In this document: positions 51,029 through 60,018 of the stretch, piece by piece
Position numbering within the stretch: position 1 is the stretch's first letter
How the letters are laid out: every line of letters starts with the position of its first letter
From: an uncultured Clostridia bacterium
GTDB lineage: Bacteria; Bacillota; Clostridia; Oscillospirales; Ruminococcaceae
Direction: 5' to 3'
Assembly: GCA_947623585.1 (NCBI GenBank)
Contig: CANQHA010000001.1
Coordinates: 277,491-341,490, forward strand
DNA: 64,000 nucleotides
Notes under the pieces: model-generated
What the model was told of the DNA's origin: nothing
Databases searched by the model: none
The model's input: only the letters and a program-made list of their open reading frames with translations
Position numbers and translations under genes: made by a program

Positions 51029-51131
51029 AGGCGGAGCCGCAAGGGGGGGCGGGCCGAAGGCCCGTCCCCCGCCCCGTGCCCGCCGCCGCGGGCGCGGGGG
51101 TTCGCCCGAAGGGCGAACCGGCGGCTCCGCC
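51029..51131 (+). repeat. GC-rich multi-hairpin module in the glmU leader
   Basis: An outer perfect stem GCGGAGCCGC (51031-51040) / GCGGCTCCGC (51121-51130) encloses GGCGGGCC-GAA-GGCCCG(T)CC, a CCGCCGCGGGCG core, and GGTTCGCCC-GAA-GGGCGAACC (51099-51119). The loops are GAA. It is transcribed ahead of glmU. The in-frame extension of glmU through it (track start 51010) is Arg/Pro-rich and rejected. A second module with the same plan lies at 62410-62495. Confidence 0.7.
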
Positions 51132-51168
51132 GCACCGAAGCGCGAACTTTCGGAAGCGAGGTAATTTG

Positions 51169-52569
51169 ATGACAAACGCAGTGATTTTAGCGGGCGGGCA
51201 GGGAAAGCGCCTGCGCTCGGATAAGCCCAAAACTCTCACCGAGATCCTCGGAAAGCCCATTCTCGGCTGGATAACCGACGCCTTTGAGGCCGCCGGCATC
51301 GACAATGTTTGCGTGGTGACCGGCTATGCGCACGAGTACATCGACGAGTATCTCGCCGGAAAATATGAGACCGCTTTTCAGGCGGAACGCCTCGGCACAG
51401 GCCACGCGGTGATGATCGCCTCGGATTTTTTAAAGCGCTCTCCTGACGGCGAGACACTCATCTTCAACGGCGACGCGCCCTTTGTTGACGCAAAAACGCT
51501 GAAAGAATCGCTTGAATATCACAAAAGCCGAGGCAACGCGGTCACCGTCATCACGGCGGAGGTCGATGACCCGAGCGGCTACGGCAGAATAATCCGCTCG
51601 GCCGACGGCTCGTCCTTGCTTGCTATCCGCGAGCAGAAGGACTGCGCCCCCGAAGAAGCCGAAATCTGCGAGATAAACTCGGGGTGCTTCTGGTTTGACA
51701 CCAAAGCCCTGCTCGAGACTCTGCCGAAGCTGAAATGCGAAAACTCTCAGCACGAATACTATATTACCGATACCGTCGAGATACTTCTTTCCGAGGGCAA
51801 GCGCGCAGGCGCTTTTGCGGCGGAAAATCAGGATATCGTTCTCTCGGCAAACGACAGAAAGGGTATGCTCGCGCTGAACGAGACAGCAAGGCGCCGCGTC
51901 ATAGATAAGCTGCTCGAAGACGGAGTTGAGATCGTCTGCGCCGACGGAATTATCATCTCGCCCGATTCCGAGATCGCTCCCGGGGCGAAGATCCTCCCCG
52001 GAACTATTATCACCGGCAGATGCCGGATCGGCAAAAACTCGGTCGTCGGCCCGAACAGCCAGCTTAAAAACACCTCGGTCGGCGAGCGCTCGAGCCTTAA
52101 CTGCGTGGTCGCAAACGAGGCCGTTATAGGCTCGGACTGCACGGTGGGGCCTTTCGTTCAGCTCAGACCCGGCACCGTTTTAAAGGATTTCGTTCACGTC
52201 GGCGATTTCGTCGAGATCAAAAACACCGCCGTCGGCGAGGGCTCGGCGGTCGCGCACTTCAACTATCTCGGCGATTCCGACGTCGGCAGAAACGTAAACT
52301 TCGGCTGCGGCTCTCTGACCGCAAATTACGACGGCACAAACAAATCGCGCTGCGAAATAGGCGACGACGCTTTCATCGGCTGCAACACAAACCTCATCGC
52401 CCCGGTAAAGGTCGGAAAAGCCGCTTATACCGCCGCAGGCTCGACGATAACAAAGGATATCCCCGACGGAGCTCTCGGAATTGCGAGAAACCGTCAGGAA
52501 AACAAAGAGGGCTTTGCCGAGAAAAAACTTCAGCGCCACCTTGAAAAGGGCAAAAAGTTCAAGGAATGA
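51169..52569 (+). CDS. glmU: Bifunctional UDP-GlcNAc pyrophosphorylase / GlcN-1-P acetyltransferase
   Basis: 466 aa from MTNAVILAGG; GAGGTAATTTG precedes this ATG, and homologues start here. The uridyltransferase part has LAGGQGKRLRSDKPKTL and FNGDAPFV; from about residue 255 the left-handed beta-helix runs with RPGTVLKDFVHVGDFVEIKN, HFNYLGDSDVG and NYDGTNKSRCEIGDDAFIGCNT carrying the acetyltransferase site. It makes UDP-GlcNAc for peptidoglycan. First gene of glmU-pth-mfd, a common order in Bacillota. Confidence 0.95.
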   Translation: MTNAVILAGGQGKRLRSDKPKTLTEILGKPILGWITDAFEAAGIDNVCVVTGYAHEYIDEYLAGKYETAFQAERLGTGHAVMIASDFLKRSPDGETLIFNGDAPFVDAKTLKESLEYHKSRGNAVTVITAEVDDPSGYGRIIRSADGSSLLAIREQKDCAPEEAEICEINSGCFWFDTKALLETLPKLKCENSQHEYYITDTVEILLSEGKRAGAFAAENQDIVLSANDRKGMLALNETARRRVIDKLLEDGVEIVCADGIIISPDSEIAPGAKILPGTIITGRCRIGKNSVVGPNSQLKNTSVGERSSLNCVVANEAVIGSDCTVGPFVQLRPGTVLKDFVHVGDFVEIKNTAVGEGSAVAHFNYLGDSDVGRNVNFGCGSLTANYDGTNKSRCEIGDDAFIGCNTNLIAPVKVGKAAYTAAGSTITKDIPDGALGIARNRQENKEGFAEKKLQRHLEKGKKFKE

Positions 52570-52661
52570 GCGCTTGACGTCTCGGAAAAATTTTAACAAA
52601 ATACCGCTTACCCCCCTGCCGTTGAGGCGCGGGGGCGAAAGCGCGTGTAAAGGAGATAAAT

Positions 52662-53267
52662 ATGGGTCTGTTCTCAAAATTCAAATCAAAGGATTCGGGC
52701 GCGGTTGAATGGCTGATAGTCGGGCTCGGGAATCCGGGGCCGAAATATGCGAGGACCCGCCACAACTGCGGCTGGCTGACTATCGACAACCTTGCGGCAA
52801 AGCTGAACGCGGCGGTAACTCGGGCAAAATTCAAGTCGATGACGGCCGTTGCGGAGATTTCGGGCAAAAAATGCCTGCTGATGAAGCCGACCACGATGAT
52901 GAACGCTTCGGGCGAGGCCGTCGTTGAGGCGATGAATTTCTATAAGGTGCCGATCGAACGCGTTTTGGTCATCTCGGACGACGTTTCGCTCGACGTCGGA
53001 AAGCTGCGCATAAAAAGAAAAGGCTCGGACGGCGGGCAAAAGGGTCTGCGCTCGATTATTACCCTCACCGGCTCGGAGGATTTTCCGAGGATAAAAATAG
53101 GGGTCGGCGCAAAGCCTCACCCCGATTACGACATGGCGGCTTGGGTGCTCTCGGAATTTTCGGACAAGGAAAAGCCGGCCGTGTTCGAGGCTTTCGGAAA
53201 GGCCGCCGAAGCCGTTTCCGTCATTGTTGACGGCAGGATTGACGAAGCCATGAACAAATTCAACTGA
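52662..53267 (+). CDS. pth: Peptidyl-tRNA hydrolase
   Basis: 201 aa. VGLGNPGPKYARTRHNCGW (about 20-38) contains the catalytic His, LMKPTTMMNASGEAV the tRNA-binding Asn/Met stretch and RIKRKGSDGGQKGLRSII the Gly-rich region. It frees tRNA from stalled peptidyl-tRNA. About 15 residues precede the usual start (LFSKFKSKDSGA). AAAGGAG lies 7 nt before the ATG. The 92-nt gap to glmU contains a GC-rich inverted repeat. Confidence 0.95.
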   Translation: MGLFSKFKSKDSGAVEWLIVGLGNPGPKYARTRHNCGWLTIDNLAAKLNAAVTRAKFKSMTAVAEISGKKCLLMKPTTMMNASGEAVVEAMNFYKVPIERVLVISDDVSLDVGKLRIKRKGSDGGQKGLRSIITLTGSEDFPRIKIGVGAKPHPDYDMAAWVLSEFSDKEKPAVFEAFGKAAEAVSVIVDGRIDEAMNKFN

Positions 53268-53277
53268 GCGGTGAAAT

Positions 53278-56200
53278 ATGAACATTTTTCTTTCAGTTTC
53301 CGAGCGCCTCGGATTTATTAACGAGCTGCGCGAAGCCATCAAAAGATCTCAGACCCCCGCCTCGGTGACGGGGCTTTCGGCGGTGCATAAGGCCCATGCG
53401 TCGTTCGCGCTTTCTTCGGAGCAGCGCATTTTGATGATTTGCCCCGATGAGGCAGCCGCCACAAAGACCGTCGCCGACATCAACGAAATGGCGGGCGCGG
53501 ATATCGCGGTATTATACCCTGTAAAGGACTTTTCCTTTGCAAACATTGAGACCGCTTCGCCCGAATATGAGCACCGAAGAATAAGCGCGCTGCACCGCAT
53601 TTTAAGCGATAAAGCGCGGGTTTTGGTATGCTCGGTCGAGGCTGCGATGCAGTCAGCAATGCCGTCTGACAAGCTGATTGACTTTACGCTTGAATTCTCC
53701 GCCGGAGAGGCAATAGACCTCAAAGAAGCCGCCGAGCTGCTCACCGAGATAGGCTACGTCCGCTCGTCTCAGACCGAGGGGCGCGGGCAGTTTTCGATAC
53801 GCGGGGCTATTCTCGATGTCTTTCCTGTTAGCGCCGAGCTCCCCTATCGAATCGAGCTTTGGGGCGACGAGATCGACACCGTTTCTATCTTCGACCCCGA
53901 AACTCAGCGCCGGACCGATACCGTTAAAAGCATCTCGGTCACGCCAGCAAGGGAGCTTTTGATAAGACCCGAGGAGCTTTCGGAAAAAATCTCCGAGATG
54001 ATAAAAAACGTCTCGGGCAGGCACGCGGAGGCAATTAAAAAGAACCTCTATTCCGACCTTGACGCGCTTAAAAGCGGCGTCGGGCTTGCAAGCTATGACA
54101 AATATTACTCCCAGATCTGCGGAAAGCCCGCAACGCTCTTCGATTATTTCTCGGGCGAGGTCTGCCTCGTCTCTGAGTACCCCTCCTGCCTTGAACGCGC
54201 AAAGGCGTTTTCGGCGCAGCTCCAAGAGGACATAAAAATTCTCTATGAGGACGGCATTTTATATCGCGAGACAAGCGGCTTTTACATGGAGTTCTCGGAC
54301 GTTATGATAAACGCCTCGAAGATGAAGCTGATATATACCGATACTTTTCTTCGCGGCTCGGACGTCAGGCTCAAACGCCTCATCGCCGCCGAGGCTTACC
54401 AGTCGTCGGGTTGGGGCGGAGAGACCTCGCAGCTTTTCGAGGAGCTTAGATCTCTTTCGGAAAGAGGCGTTTGCACGGCGGTTTTGGCCGGAAGCGAAAA
54501 GGCGGCGGAGATTCTCTGCGAGGACATTAAAGCGGAGGGATTCAAATGTCAGCGCCTCGGGGAAAGCTCGGAATTTTCGCCCGGAATGGTTTATGTCGGA
54601 GCGGGCAGTCTCAGCGGAGGGCTTGAATACCCCGCGGCGAAGTTTGCCGTCATAACAAGAACGAAAGCGGCGGCCGCAAAAAGACGCGCCGCGAAAAAGC
54701 CTCAGAATTCAAAGAAAATAAGCTCTCTGAGCGACATCTCGCCCGGAGACCTCGTTGTGCATACGCTTCACGGCATCGGCAGGTTCAGCGGGATATCAAA
54801 CATCGAAACGAACGGCGTTACAAAGGATTATATCACCATTCAGTATGCCGGCTCGGACGTTTTGTACGTTCCGGTCACTCAGCTTGACACCGTTTCAAAA
54901 TATATCGCCCCGGGCGACGACGAAGCGGTAAAGCTGAATAAGCTCGGCACTCAGGAATGGACGAGGACCCGCGCAAGGATCAAAAAAGCCTGCAAGGATA
55001 TGGCCGACGAGCTTATCGCGCTTTATGCAAAAAGGCAGCTTGCAAAGGGCTATCGTTTCTCGCCCGACAACGACTGGCAGGCCGAATTCGAGGAGCGCTT
55101 TGAATATGAGGAGACCGCAGATCAGCTTCGCTCGGCCGACGAAATTAAGGGCGACATGATGAAGCCGACCCCGATGGACAGACTTCTTTGCGGCGACGTC
55201 GGCTTCGGAAAGACCGAGGTTGCCCTGCGCGCAGCCATGAAGTGCGTTCTCGACTCGAAGCAGTGCGCGATAATGGTGCCAACGACGGTGCTCGCGTGGC
55301 AGCACTATCAGACCGCCGTAAGAAGATTCTCGCACTTTCCTGTGAACATCGAGCTGCTGTCGCGCTTCAGAACTCAAAAGCAGCAGAAGGACATCGTTAA
55401 AAAGCTGGCGCAGGGCGAGGTAGATATCGTTATCGGCACGCACAGGCTCGTTCAGAACGACGTTAAGTTCAAAGACCTCGGGCTTTTGATAATCGACGAG
55501 GAGCAGCGCTTCGGAGTTGCTCACAAGGAAAAGCTGAAGGAGCAGTACCCCTCGGTGGATATCCTCACGCTGTCGGCGACGCCTATCCCCCGCACGCTTA
55601 ATATGGCGATGTCGGGCATTCGCGATATGTCGGTCATCGAGGAGCCCCCGCAGGACCGCTATCCGGTTCAGACGTATGTTTTAGAGCATCAGCAGGGGGT
55701 CATAATTCAGGCTATACAAAAGGAGCTTCGGCGCGGCGGGCAGGTCTATTATATCCACAACCGAATAGAATCGCTTGAAATGTGCGCATACAGGCTCCAA
55801 CAGCAGCTGCCGGACGCTCGAATCGGCATAGCTCACGGGCAGATGGAGGAGGAAAAGCTGTCAGACATCTGGCGGCAGCTTCTTGAGGACGAGATAGACA
55901 TTTTGGTCTGCACGACGATAATCGAGACCGGCGTTGACGTGCCGAACGTGAACACCCTCATCATTGAGGATTCCGACCGCTTCGGACTTTCGCAGCTCTA
56001 TCAGCTTCGGGGCAGGGTCGGGCGCTCGAACCGCCGCGCTTACGCCTATTTCACTTTCAGGCGGGGCAGAGTGCTCACCGAGGTCGCAGCAAAGCGCCTT
56101 GAAGCTATCCGCGAGCTCACGCAGTTCGGCTCGGGCTTTAAAATCGCCATGCGCGACCTTGAAATAAGAGGCGTCGGCTCTATTCTCTCGGCAAAACAGC

Positions 56201-56745
56201 ACGGACATATGGAAGCAGTCGGATACGATATGTATCTTCGGCTTCTTACAGAGGCTATCGCCGAGCAAAAGGGCGAAGCGCCTCCGAAAGCCCCCGAGGA
56301 CTGCCTTGTTGACGTCTCGATAAACGCATTTATCCCCGAGGACTATATCGAGGATCTCTCGCTGAGGATCGACGCTTACCGAAGGATTGCTCAAATCGTT
56401 TCTGTCGAGGACTCGGAGGACGTCATTGACGAGCTTATCGACCGCTTCGGAGACCCGCCGAAATCGGTGACGGGGCTTATCGACGTGGCGCTTTTGAGAA
56501 ACATGGCTTCTGCGAACGGAATAAAAGAGATCTCGCAAAAAGGCGATTTTATTTACTTTTACATCAGAGAGGCAAACATTCCGGGCATAATGGCGGTCAC
56601 AAAGCAATTCAAGGGCAGGGTCAGAGTTGACGGCACCGAAAACGGCTTCATATGCGTTAAGCTGGCAAAGGGCGAAGAACCCATCAGACTGATGAAATCG
56701 GTGCTGAAAATTATGGACGGCAAGACCGAAAAGGAGGAACAGTGA
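53278..56745 (+). CDS. mfd: Transcription-repair coupling factor Mfd
   Basis: 1155 aa, full length. UvrB-homology region at the N-terminus (FSIRGAILDVFPV), the RNA polymerase interaction domain (SPGDLVVHTLHGIGRFSGI), then the RecG-like translocase with Walker A GDVGFGKTEVALRAAMK, DEEQRFGV, SATPIPRTL and LRGRVGRSNRRAYAYF, and a C-terminal TRCF domain. It removes RNA polymerase stalled at lesions and recruits UvrA. GAGCGGTGA precedes the ATG, 10 nt after pth. Confidence 0.97.
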   Translation: MNIFLSVSERLGFINELREAIKRSQTPASVTGLSAVHKAHASFALSSEQRILMICPDEAAATKTVADINEMAGADIAVLYPVKDFSFANIETASPEYEHRRISALHRILSDKARVLVCSVEAAMQSAMPSDKLIDFTLEFSAGEAIDLKEAAELLTEIGYVRSSQTEGRGQFSIRGAILDVFPVSAELPYRIELWGDEIDTVSIFDPETQRRTDTVKSISVTPARELLIRPEELSEKISEMIKNVSGRHAEAIKKNLYSDLDALKSGVGLASYDKYYSQICGKPATLFDYFSGEVCLVSEYPSCLERAKAFSAQLQEDIKILYEDGILYRETSGFYMEFSDVMINASKMKLIYTDTFLRGSDVRLKRLIAAEAYQSSGWGGETSQLFEELRSLSERGVCTAVLAGSEKAAEILCEDIKAEGFKCQRLGESSEFSPGMVYVGAGSLSGGLEYPAAKFAVITRTKAAAAKRRAAKKPQNSKKISSLSDISPGDLVVHTLHGIGRFSGISNIETNGVTKDYITIQYAGSDVLYVPVTQLDTVSKYIAPGDDEAVKLNKLGTQEWTRTRARIKKACKDMADELIALYAKRQLAKGYRFSPDNDWQAEFEERFEYEETADQLRSADEIKGDMMKPTPMDRLLCGDVGFGKTEVALRAAMKCVLDSKQCAIMVPTTVLAWQHYQTAVRRFSHFPVNIELLSRFRTQKQQKDIVKKLAQGEVDIVIGTHRLVQNDVKFKDLGLLIIDEEQRFGVAHKEKLKEQYPSVDILTLSATPIPRTLNMAMSGIRDMSVIEEPPQDRYPVQTYVLEHQQGVIIQAIQKELRRGGQVYYIHNRIESLEMCAYRLQQQLPDARIGIAHGQMEEEKLSDIWRQLLEDEIDILVCTTIIETGVDVPNVNTLIIEDSDRFGLSQLYQLRGRVGRSNRRAYAYFTFRRGRVLTEVAAKRLEAIRELTQFGSGFKIAMRDLEIRGVGSILSAKQHGHMEAVGYDMYLRLLTEAIAEQKGEAPPKAPEDCLVDVSINAFIPEDYIEDLSLRIDAYRRIAQIVSVEDSEDVIDELIDRFGDPPKSVTGLIDVALLRNMASANGIKEISQKGDFIYFYIREANIPGIMAVTKQFKGRVRVDGTENGFICVKLAKGEEPIRLMKSVLKIMDGKTEKEEQ

Positions 56746-56785
56746 GCGAGGAGAGGACGGCTCACTGCACGGCAGCTGTAAATAA

Positions 56786-56816
56786 AAGCAAAGCAGACGG
56801 AAAACGTCTGCTTTTT
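56786..56816 (+). terminator. Terminator of glmU-pth-mfd
   Basis: AAAGCAGACG and CGTCTGCTTT form a perfect 10-bp stem with a GAAAA loop, followed by TTTCGTTTT. Confidence 0.9.
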
Positions 56817-56848
56817 CGTTTTAAATAGTTAAATGAGAATTTATCATT

Positions 56849-56992
56849 CTATTTTACTATTAATCTATATATAGCATAAGCCACCCATATCAACCAAGAA
56901 TATGCCCAAGCATTAAATAATATACTTACTATTAAATATATAACTGCAACGATAATTGCTATTATCCAAGTTCTCATTTTCTTTTTATCCAT
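56849..56992 (-). CDS. Small two-helix membrane protein (47 aa, absent from ORF track)
   Basis: The minus strand reads ATG GAT AAA AAG ... to TAG: a charged MDKKKMRTW start, a first hydrophobic run IIAIIVAVIYLIVSILF (10-26) and a second Trp-rich run AWAYSWLIWVAYAIYRLIV (28-46) ending in Lys. AGGAG lies 6 nt before the ATG. The DNA is far more AT-rich than the neighbours. Too short for the track. No family recognised; the size would also fit a toxin-like or regulatory membrane peptide. Confidence 0.6.
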   Translation of the reverse strand: MDKKKMRTWIIAIIVAVIYLIVSILFNAWAYSWLIWVAYAIYRLIVK

Positions 56993-57105
56993 ATTTTACA
57001 TCTCCTAATACATAAATTACTTATATAAATAGTAATTTAGCGATTTGTTGCTTCTGATATAAATCCCGATTTATCTTCACTGATTTGCCGAGAGTGAACG
57101 GGAAT

Positions 57106-57813
57106 TTATATATCAAACCAAAACACATTCGGCACTGATTTATCGCCAAAAGTCTTTACAGCCATTCGATACATAGACTTTGCATGGATTCTGTCATGCC
57201 ATACAAAACGTCTCAACATCTTCCTCAGAGACCATTCTTCGTCATAGCTGCCGACAAAAACCGCATTTTTCAAAAAATCCGACCGGCTTTCGAGAGCCGC
57301 AAATCCACGCTCCCTGCATTCCAAAATATTGCCCGCATTATCCGCAGAAACTTCTATTTCACCAAAATAATAATCATTTACGTTTTTCGTATGTTCATAC
57401 ATCTCATGCGCCGTCCGCGGAACCTGCCCATAGAATGTTTGCCTGACCGGCAAGCAGCTTTTGTTTTTATCGGGAATTGCTTGATAAAGCGTCCAAAAAT
57501 CCTGTGCCGATTTAAGGGCAAGAGCCTTCAAATCTGCATACTCAGTCACACTTAATTCTTTCCTTTCCGAATCAAATATGACATCAGAATCAGCGTCTGA
57601 AACGGTCAGTTCAGACCGTTTTTCCTGAATTATTTCGCATTCAAAATAATCAGGGATAACACCGCCTTTCCATCTGATATAAGACCTAATCTCAGCGGGC
57701 ATTTTCTGAAGCGCCGAATCCTTGGAAGAGCCGCGTGTAAAGGCACCGACATATTTGTCTGCAAATAAAATACTGTCGCCGCCGTTGTGTTCCCATATGC
57801 AACTGATTTTCAC
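57106..57813 (-). CDS. DinB-like domain protein of unknown function
   Basis: 235 aa from a GTG preceded by GGAAAGG. The N-terminal 50 residues (KISCIWEHNGGDSILFADKYVGAFTRG) are distinct; from about 85 on the helical part reads as a DinB-like four-helix bundle, with TAHEMYEHTKNVNDYYFGE and the conserved EEWSLRKMLRRFVWHDRIHAKSMYRMA near the end, with His residues placed to bind a metal. Many DinB-fold proteins are thiol-dependent enzymes; function here is unknown. More AT-rich than its neighbours. Confidence 0.65.
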   Translation of the reverse strand: MKISCIWEHNGGDSILFADKYVGAFTRGSSKDSALQKMPAEIRSYIRWKGGVIPDYFECEIIQEKRSELTVSDADSDVIFDSERKELSVTEYADLKALALKSAQDFWTLYQAIPDKNKSCLPVRQTFYGQVPRTAHEMYEHTKNVNDYYFGEIEVSADNAGNILECRERGFAALESRSDFLKNAVFVGSYDEEWSLRKMLRRFVWHDRIHAKSMYRMAVKTFGDKSVPNVFWFDI

Positions 57814-57854
57814 AAGTCTCTTTCCTTTCCAACTCCAGCTTTATCTCCCACGCC

Positions 57855-58292
57855 TTATTTATTCTCCAGCGCGGTGATTTTGTCAACCCTTCTTTGGTGC
57901 CTTCCGCCCTCGAATTCGGTGTCTAAAAAGACGTCAACAAGCTCGCAGGCAAGCCCTGCGCCGACAACTCTTCCGCCGAGGCAGAGAGCGTTGGCGTCGT
58001 TGTGGAGACGGGTATACTTAGCCGAAAAAGCGTCGGAGCAGGCGCAGGCGCGAATGCCCTTGATCTTATTCGCGGCAATAGATATCCCGATACCCGTTCC
58101 GCAAAGAAGTATCGCCTTTTCGAGCTTTCCCGAAACAACGTCGCGGCAGACCATCTCGGCGGCGTCGGGATAGTCAATCTTCTCGCCCGGGCCTATGCCG
58201 TAGTCGATAAACTCAATTCCCCTCTCCTTTAAATGCTCGCATATCGCCTGTTTAAGCTCGACCGCTGCGTGGTCGTTTCCGATTCCTATCAT
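57855..58292 (-). CDS. rpiB: Ribose-5-phosphate isomerase B
   Basis: 145 aa. IGNDHAAVELKQAICEHL at the start, ILLCGTGIGISIAANKIKGIRACACSDAFSAKYTRLHNDANALCLGGRVVG in the middle carries the catalytic Cys and the phosphate-binding residues. It interconverts ribose-5-P and ribulose-5-P. It follows the DUF402 gene by 1 nt. Confidence 0.95.
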   Translation of the reverse strand: MIGIGNDHAAVELKQAICEHLKERGIEFIDYGIGPGEKIDYPDAAEMVCRDVVSGKLEKAILLCGTGIGISIAANKIKGIRACACSDAFSAKYTRLHNDANALCLGGRVVGAGLACELVDVFLDTEFEGGRHQRRVDKITALENK

Positions 58293-58293
58293 T

Positions 58294-58890
58294 TTAAAAG
58301 TCCCCTTTCGCTTTTTGATATTTTGTTTTCATCGGCGTTATTTCGCCGCTTTTTACCTTTTCGCATACCGTTTTATAAATCTCGTCGAGCGCAGAAACGC
58401 TTCTCGGAATGTCTCGGCACATCTCGTCGAAAATATTTTCGCACTCTTTGAGCGCAGCGTCATACTGACGTTTTGTTATATCTCCCGATTTCAGGGCGTC
58501 GTCAAGCTCGTCACGGTCAAGAATACCCGCGTCGCCCTCGGGCGTGAACACAACGTCGAGATATTTATCGACATAGGCCGCAACGCCGTCGGGGTCGAAT
58601 TCAAGCCTCTCGATGACGTCGATATAACAAACCGACAGCGCGCCGTCGGGCTTATACATGGCGGTGATAAGCCTGCTCTTTCCGTCGGGAACGAGCTGGA
58701 GCCACTTCATTCCTCCGCCAGAGACGGCTGCTTTTCCGGCCTTTTCAAAGTCCCAGCAGTGCTGCTCGCCCGAAAGTATGTCTATAAGGCTTGCAAAGCC
58801 TTTAAAACCGCGCTCGTCAAGCCTTGTCTGATAATAGGGAAAGCCCTGAAAGCCCCAGCCGATATCCCTGTCAAGCCTTTTTCGCTTCAT
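58294..58890 (-). CDS. DUF402 domain protein
   Basis: 198 aa. CYIDVIERLEFDPDGVAAYVDKYLDVVFTPEGDAGILDRDELDDALKSGDITKRQYDAAL is the DUF402 pattern (DxYLDVVxxPxGxxxxxDxDEL). Relatives hydrolyse nucleoside diphosphates or act in the FomD group; here function is not established. GGGGAGAGG lies upstream, and its ATG overlaps the tsaB stop (ATGA). Confidence 0.82.
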   Translation of the reverse strand: MKRKRLDRDIGWGFQGFPYYQTRLDERGFKGFASLIDILSGEQHCWDFEKAGKAAVSGGGMKWLQLVPDGKSRLITAMYKPDGALSVCYIDVIERLEFDPDGVAAYVDKYLDVVFTPEGDAGILDRDELDDALKSGDITKRQYDAALKECENIFDEMCRDIPRSVSALDEIYKTVCEKVKSGEITPMKTKYQKAKGDF

Positions 58891-59603
58891 GGGGCCTCTC
58901 CCCTGTCCTTGAGCTTTTCGGCCATGGTGTTCTGAAGATATCTCGCTTTAAGTCCGGCGGCGTCGGTGACCTCGTCAAGATGAGAAAGCGCCGCCATGCA
59001 GACCCCCGAAGCGCTCTGGAGACGATGATTCAAAGGCGACACCCGCACCCTTTCGTCATCAGCGAAAAATTCATGTTTAAGGCGCTCGGCGCAGTCGCCG
59101 GTAAGGATAACGTCGCCGTCAAAGCCCTCAGCGAGCGATTTTATGCCGAGCTCTTCTCCGACCGAATCCTCGCGGTATTTTTTCAGAGAAGCGCCGTCCG
59201 AAAGATATGCCCCGAAATAAGAAACGCCCTGCCTTGCCGAAAGCGCGGGGATTATCAGACCCTTTGCCGCCAAAGCTCCGAAAGCCAGCGCTTCAAGAGT
59301 CGAAACGCCGATACAGGGCTTTCCGCTCTCGCAAATGCCCTTTATCGCAGCTATGCCTATTCGCAGTCCGGTATAGCTTCCGGGACCCGCCGCCACCGCG
59401 AAAAGGTCGATATCCCGAATGTCGGTCTCGCAGTCTTCAAGGGTGCGCTTTAAGGTCGGAAGGATCACCTGAGAATGCGTGAGCCTTGTCAGAAAGGTGT
59501 TTTCCGAAACGACGGCGCCGTTTTTAAACACCGCGCATGAGGCTGTCTTTCCCGAGGTCTCTATTCCGAGAACGGTCGGATCATCAAAGTTCAAATCTCT
59601 CAT
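58887..59603 (-). CDS. tsaB: tRNA t6A synthesis protein TsaB
   Basis: 238 aa from MRDLNFDDPTVLGIETSGKT; the track adds nine residues from an upstream ATG at 59630, and neither start has a well-spaced ribosome site, so the exact start is open. LGIETSGKTASCAVF and AVAAGPGSYTGLRIGIAAIKGI are the family signatures of the ASKHA-fold TsaB. With TsaD and TsaE it makes N6-threonylcarbamoyl-adenosine in ANN-decoding tRNAs. It overlaps both tsaE and the DUF402 gene. Confidence 0.92.
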   Translation of the reverse strand: MRDLNFDDPTVLGIETSGKTASCAVFKNGAVVSENTFLTRLTHSQVILPTLKRTLEDCETDIRDIDLFAVAAGPGSYTGLRIGIAAIKGICESGKPCIGVSTLEALAFGALAAKGLIIPALSARQGVSYFGAYLSDGASLKKYREDSVGEELGIKSLAEGFDGDVILTGDCAERLKHEFFADDERVRVSPLNHRLQSASGVCMAALSHLDEVTDAAGLKARYLQNTMAEKLKDRGEAP

Positions 59604-60018
59604 CTCCGGTAATTTTAATAAGTCTCTCATCCTGAGAAAGCGGTATCAGCTCGACGGTCACGGCGCCCTTCGGAAGCTCGTTTTCGATATTTTCGCTCCA
59701 CTCGACCGCTATAACGCAGTCGTCGGAAAGATAGTCGAAAAAGCCGGTCGATTCAAGGTCTAACCCTCCGCCGACGCGATACATATCGAAGTGGTAAAGC
59801 GGCAGCCCTCCGCGATATTCGTTGACAAGCGCGAAGGTCGGCGACGAAACGTCGTCTTTAAGCCCCATGCCGAGGGCTATGCCGCGGGTCATAGTCGTTT
59901 TTCCCGCGCCCAAGCCTCCGCGAAAAGCTATCACGTCTCCCCCGCGAAGCCGGCTTCCGAGGCGTTTTCCGAGCTGCAATGTCTCCTCGGGCGAGGAGGA
60001 TCTGTACTCAAAAGTCAT
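59584..60018 (-). CDS. tsaE: tRNA t6A synthesis ATPase TsaE
   Basis: 144 aa from MTFEYRSSSPEE; this ATG overlaps the preceding stop (TGATG), and the track version runs into that gene in another frame. Walker A RGGLGAGKTTMTRGIA, then VSSPTFALVNEYRGGLPLYHFDMYRV and the family motif VIAVEWSENIENELP. It drives the TsaB-TsaD complex with ATP. Its last 20 nt overlap tsaB. Confidence 0.95.
   Translation of the reverse strand: MTFEYRSSSPEETLQLGKRLGSRLRGGDVIAFRGGLGAGKTTMTRGIALGMGLKDDVSSPTFALVNEYRGGLPLYHFDMYRVGGGLDLESTGFFDYLSDDCVIAVEWSENIENELPKGAVTVELIPLSQDERLIKITGDERFEL

Noticed and set aside
51010-51168. N-terminal extension of glmU
   Set aside because: The 53 residues are Arg/Pro/Gly-rich and come from the GC-rich hairpin module; GlmU homologues start at MTNAVILAGG, which has its own ribosome site.
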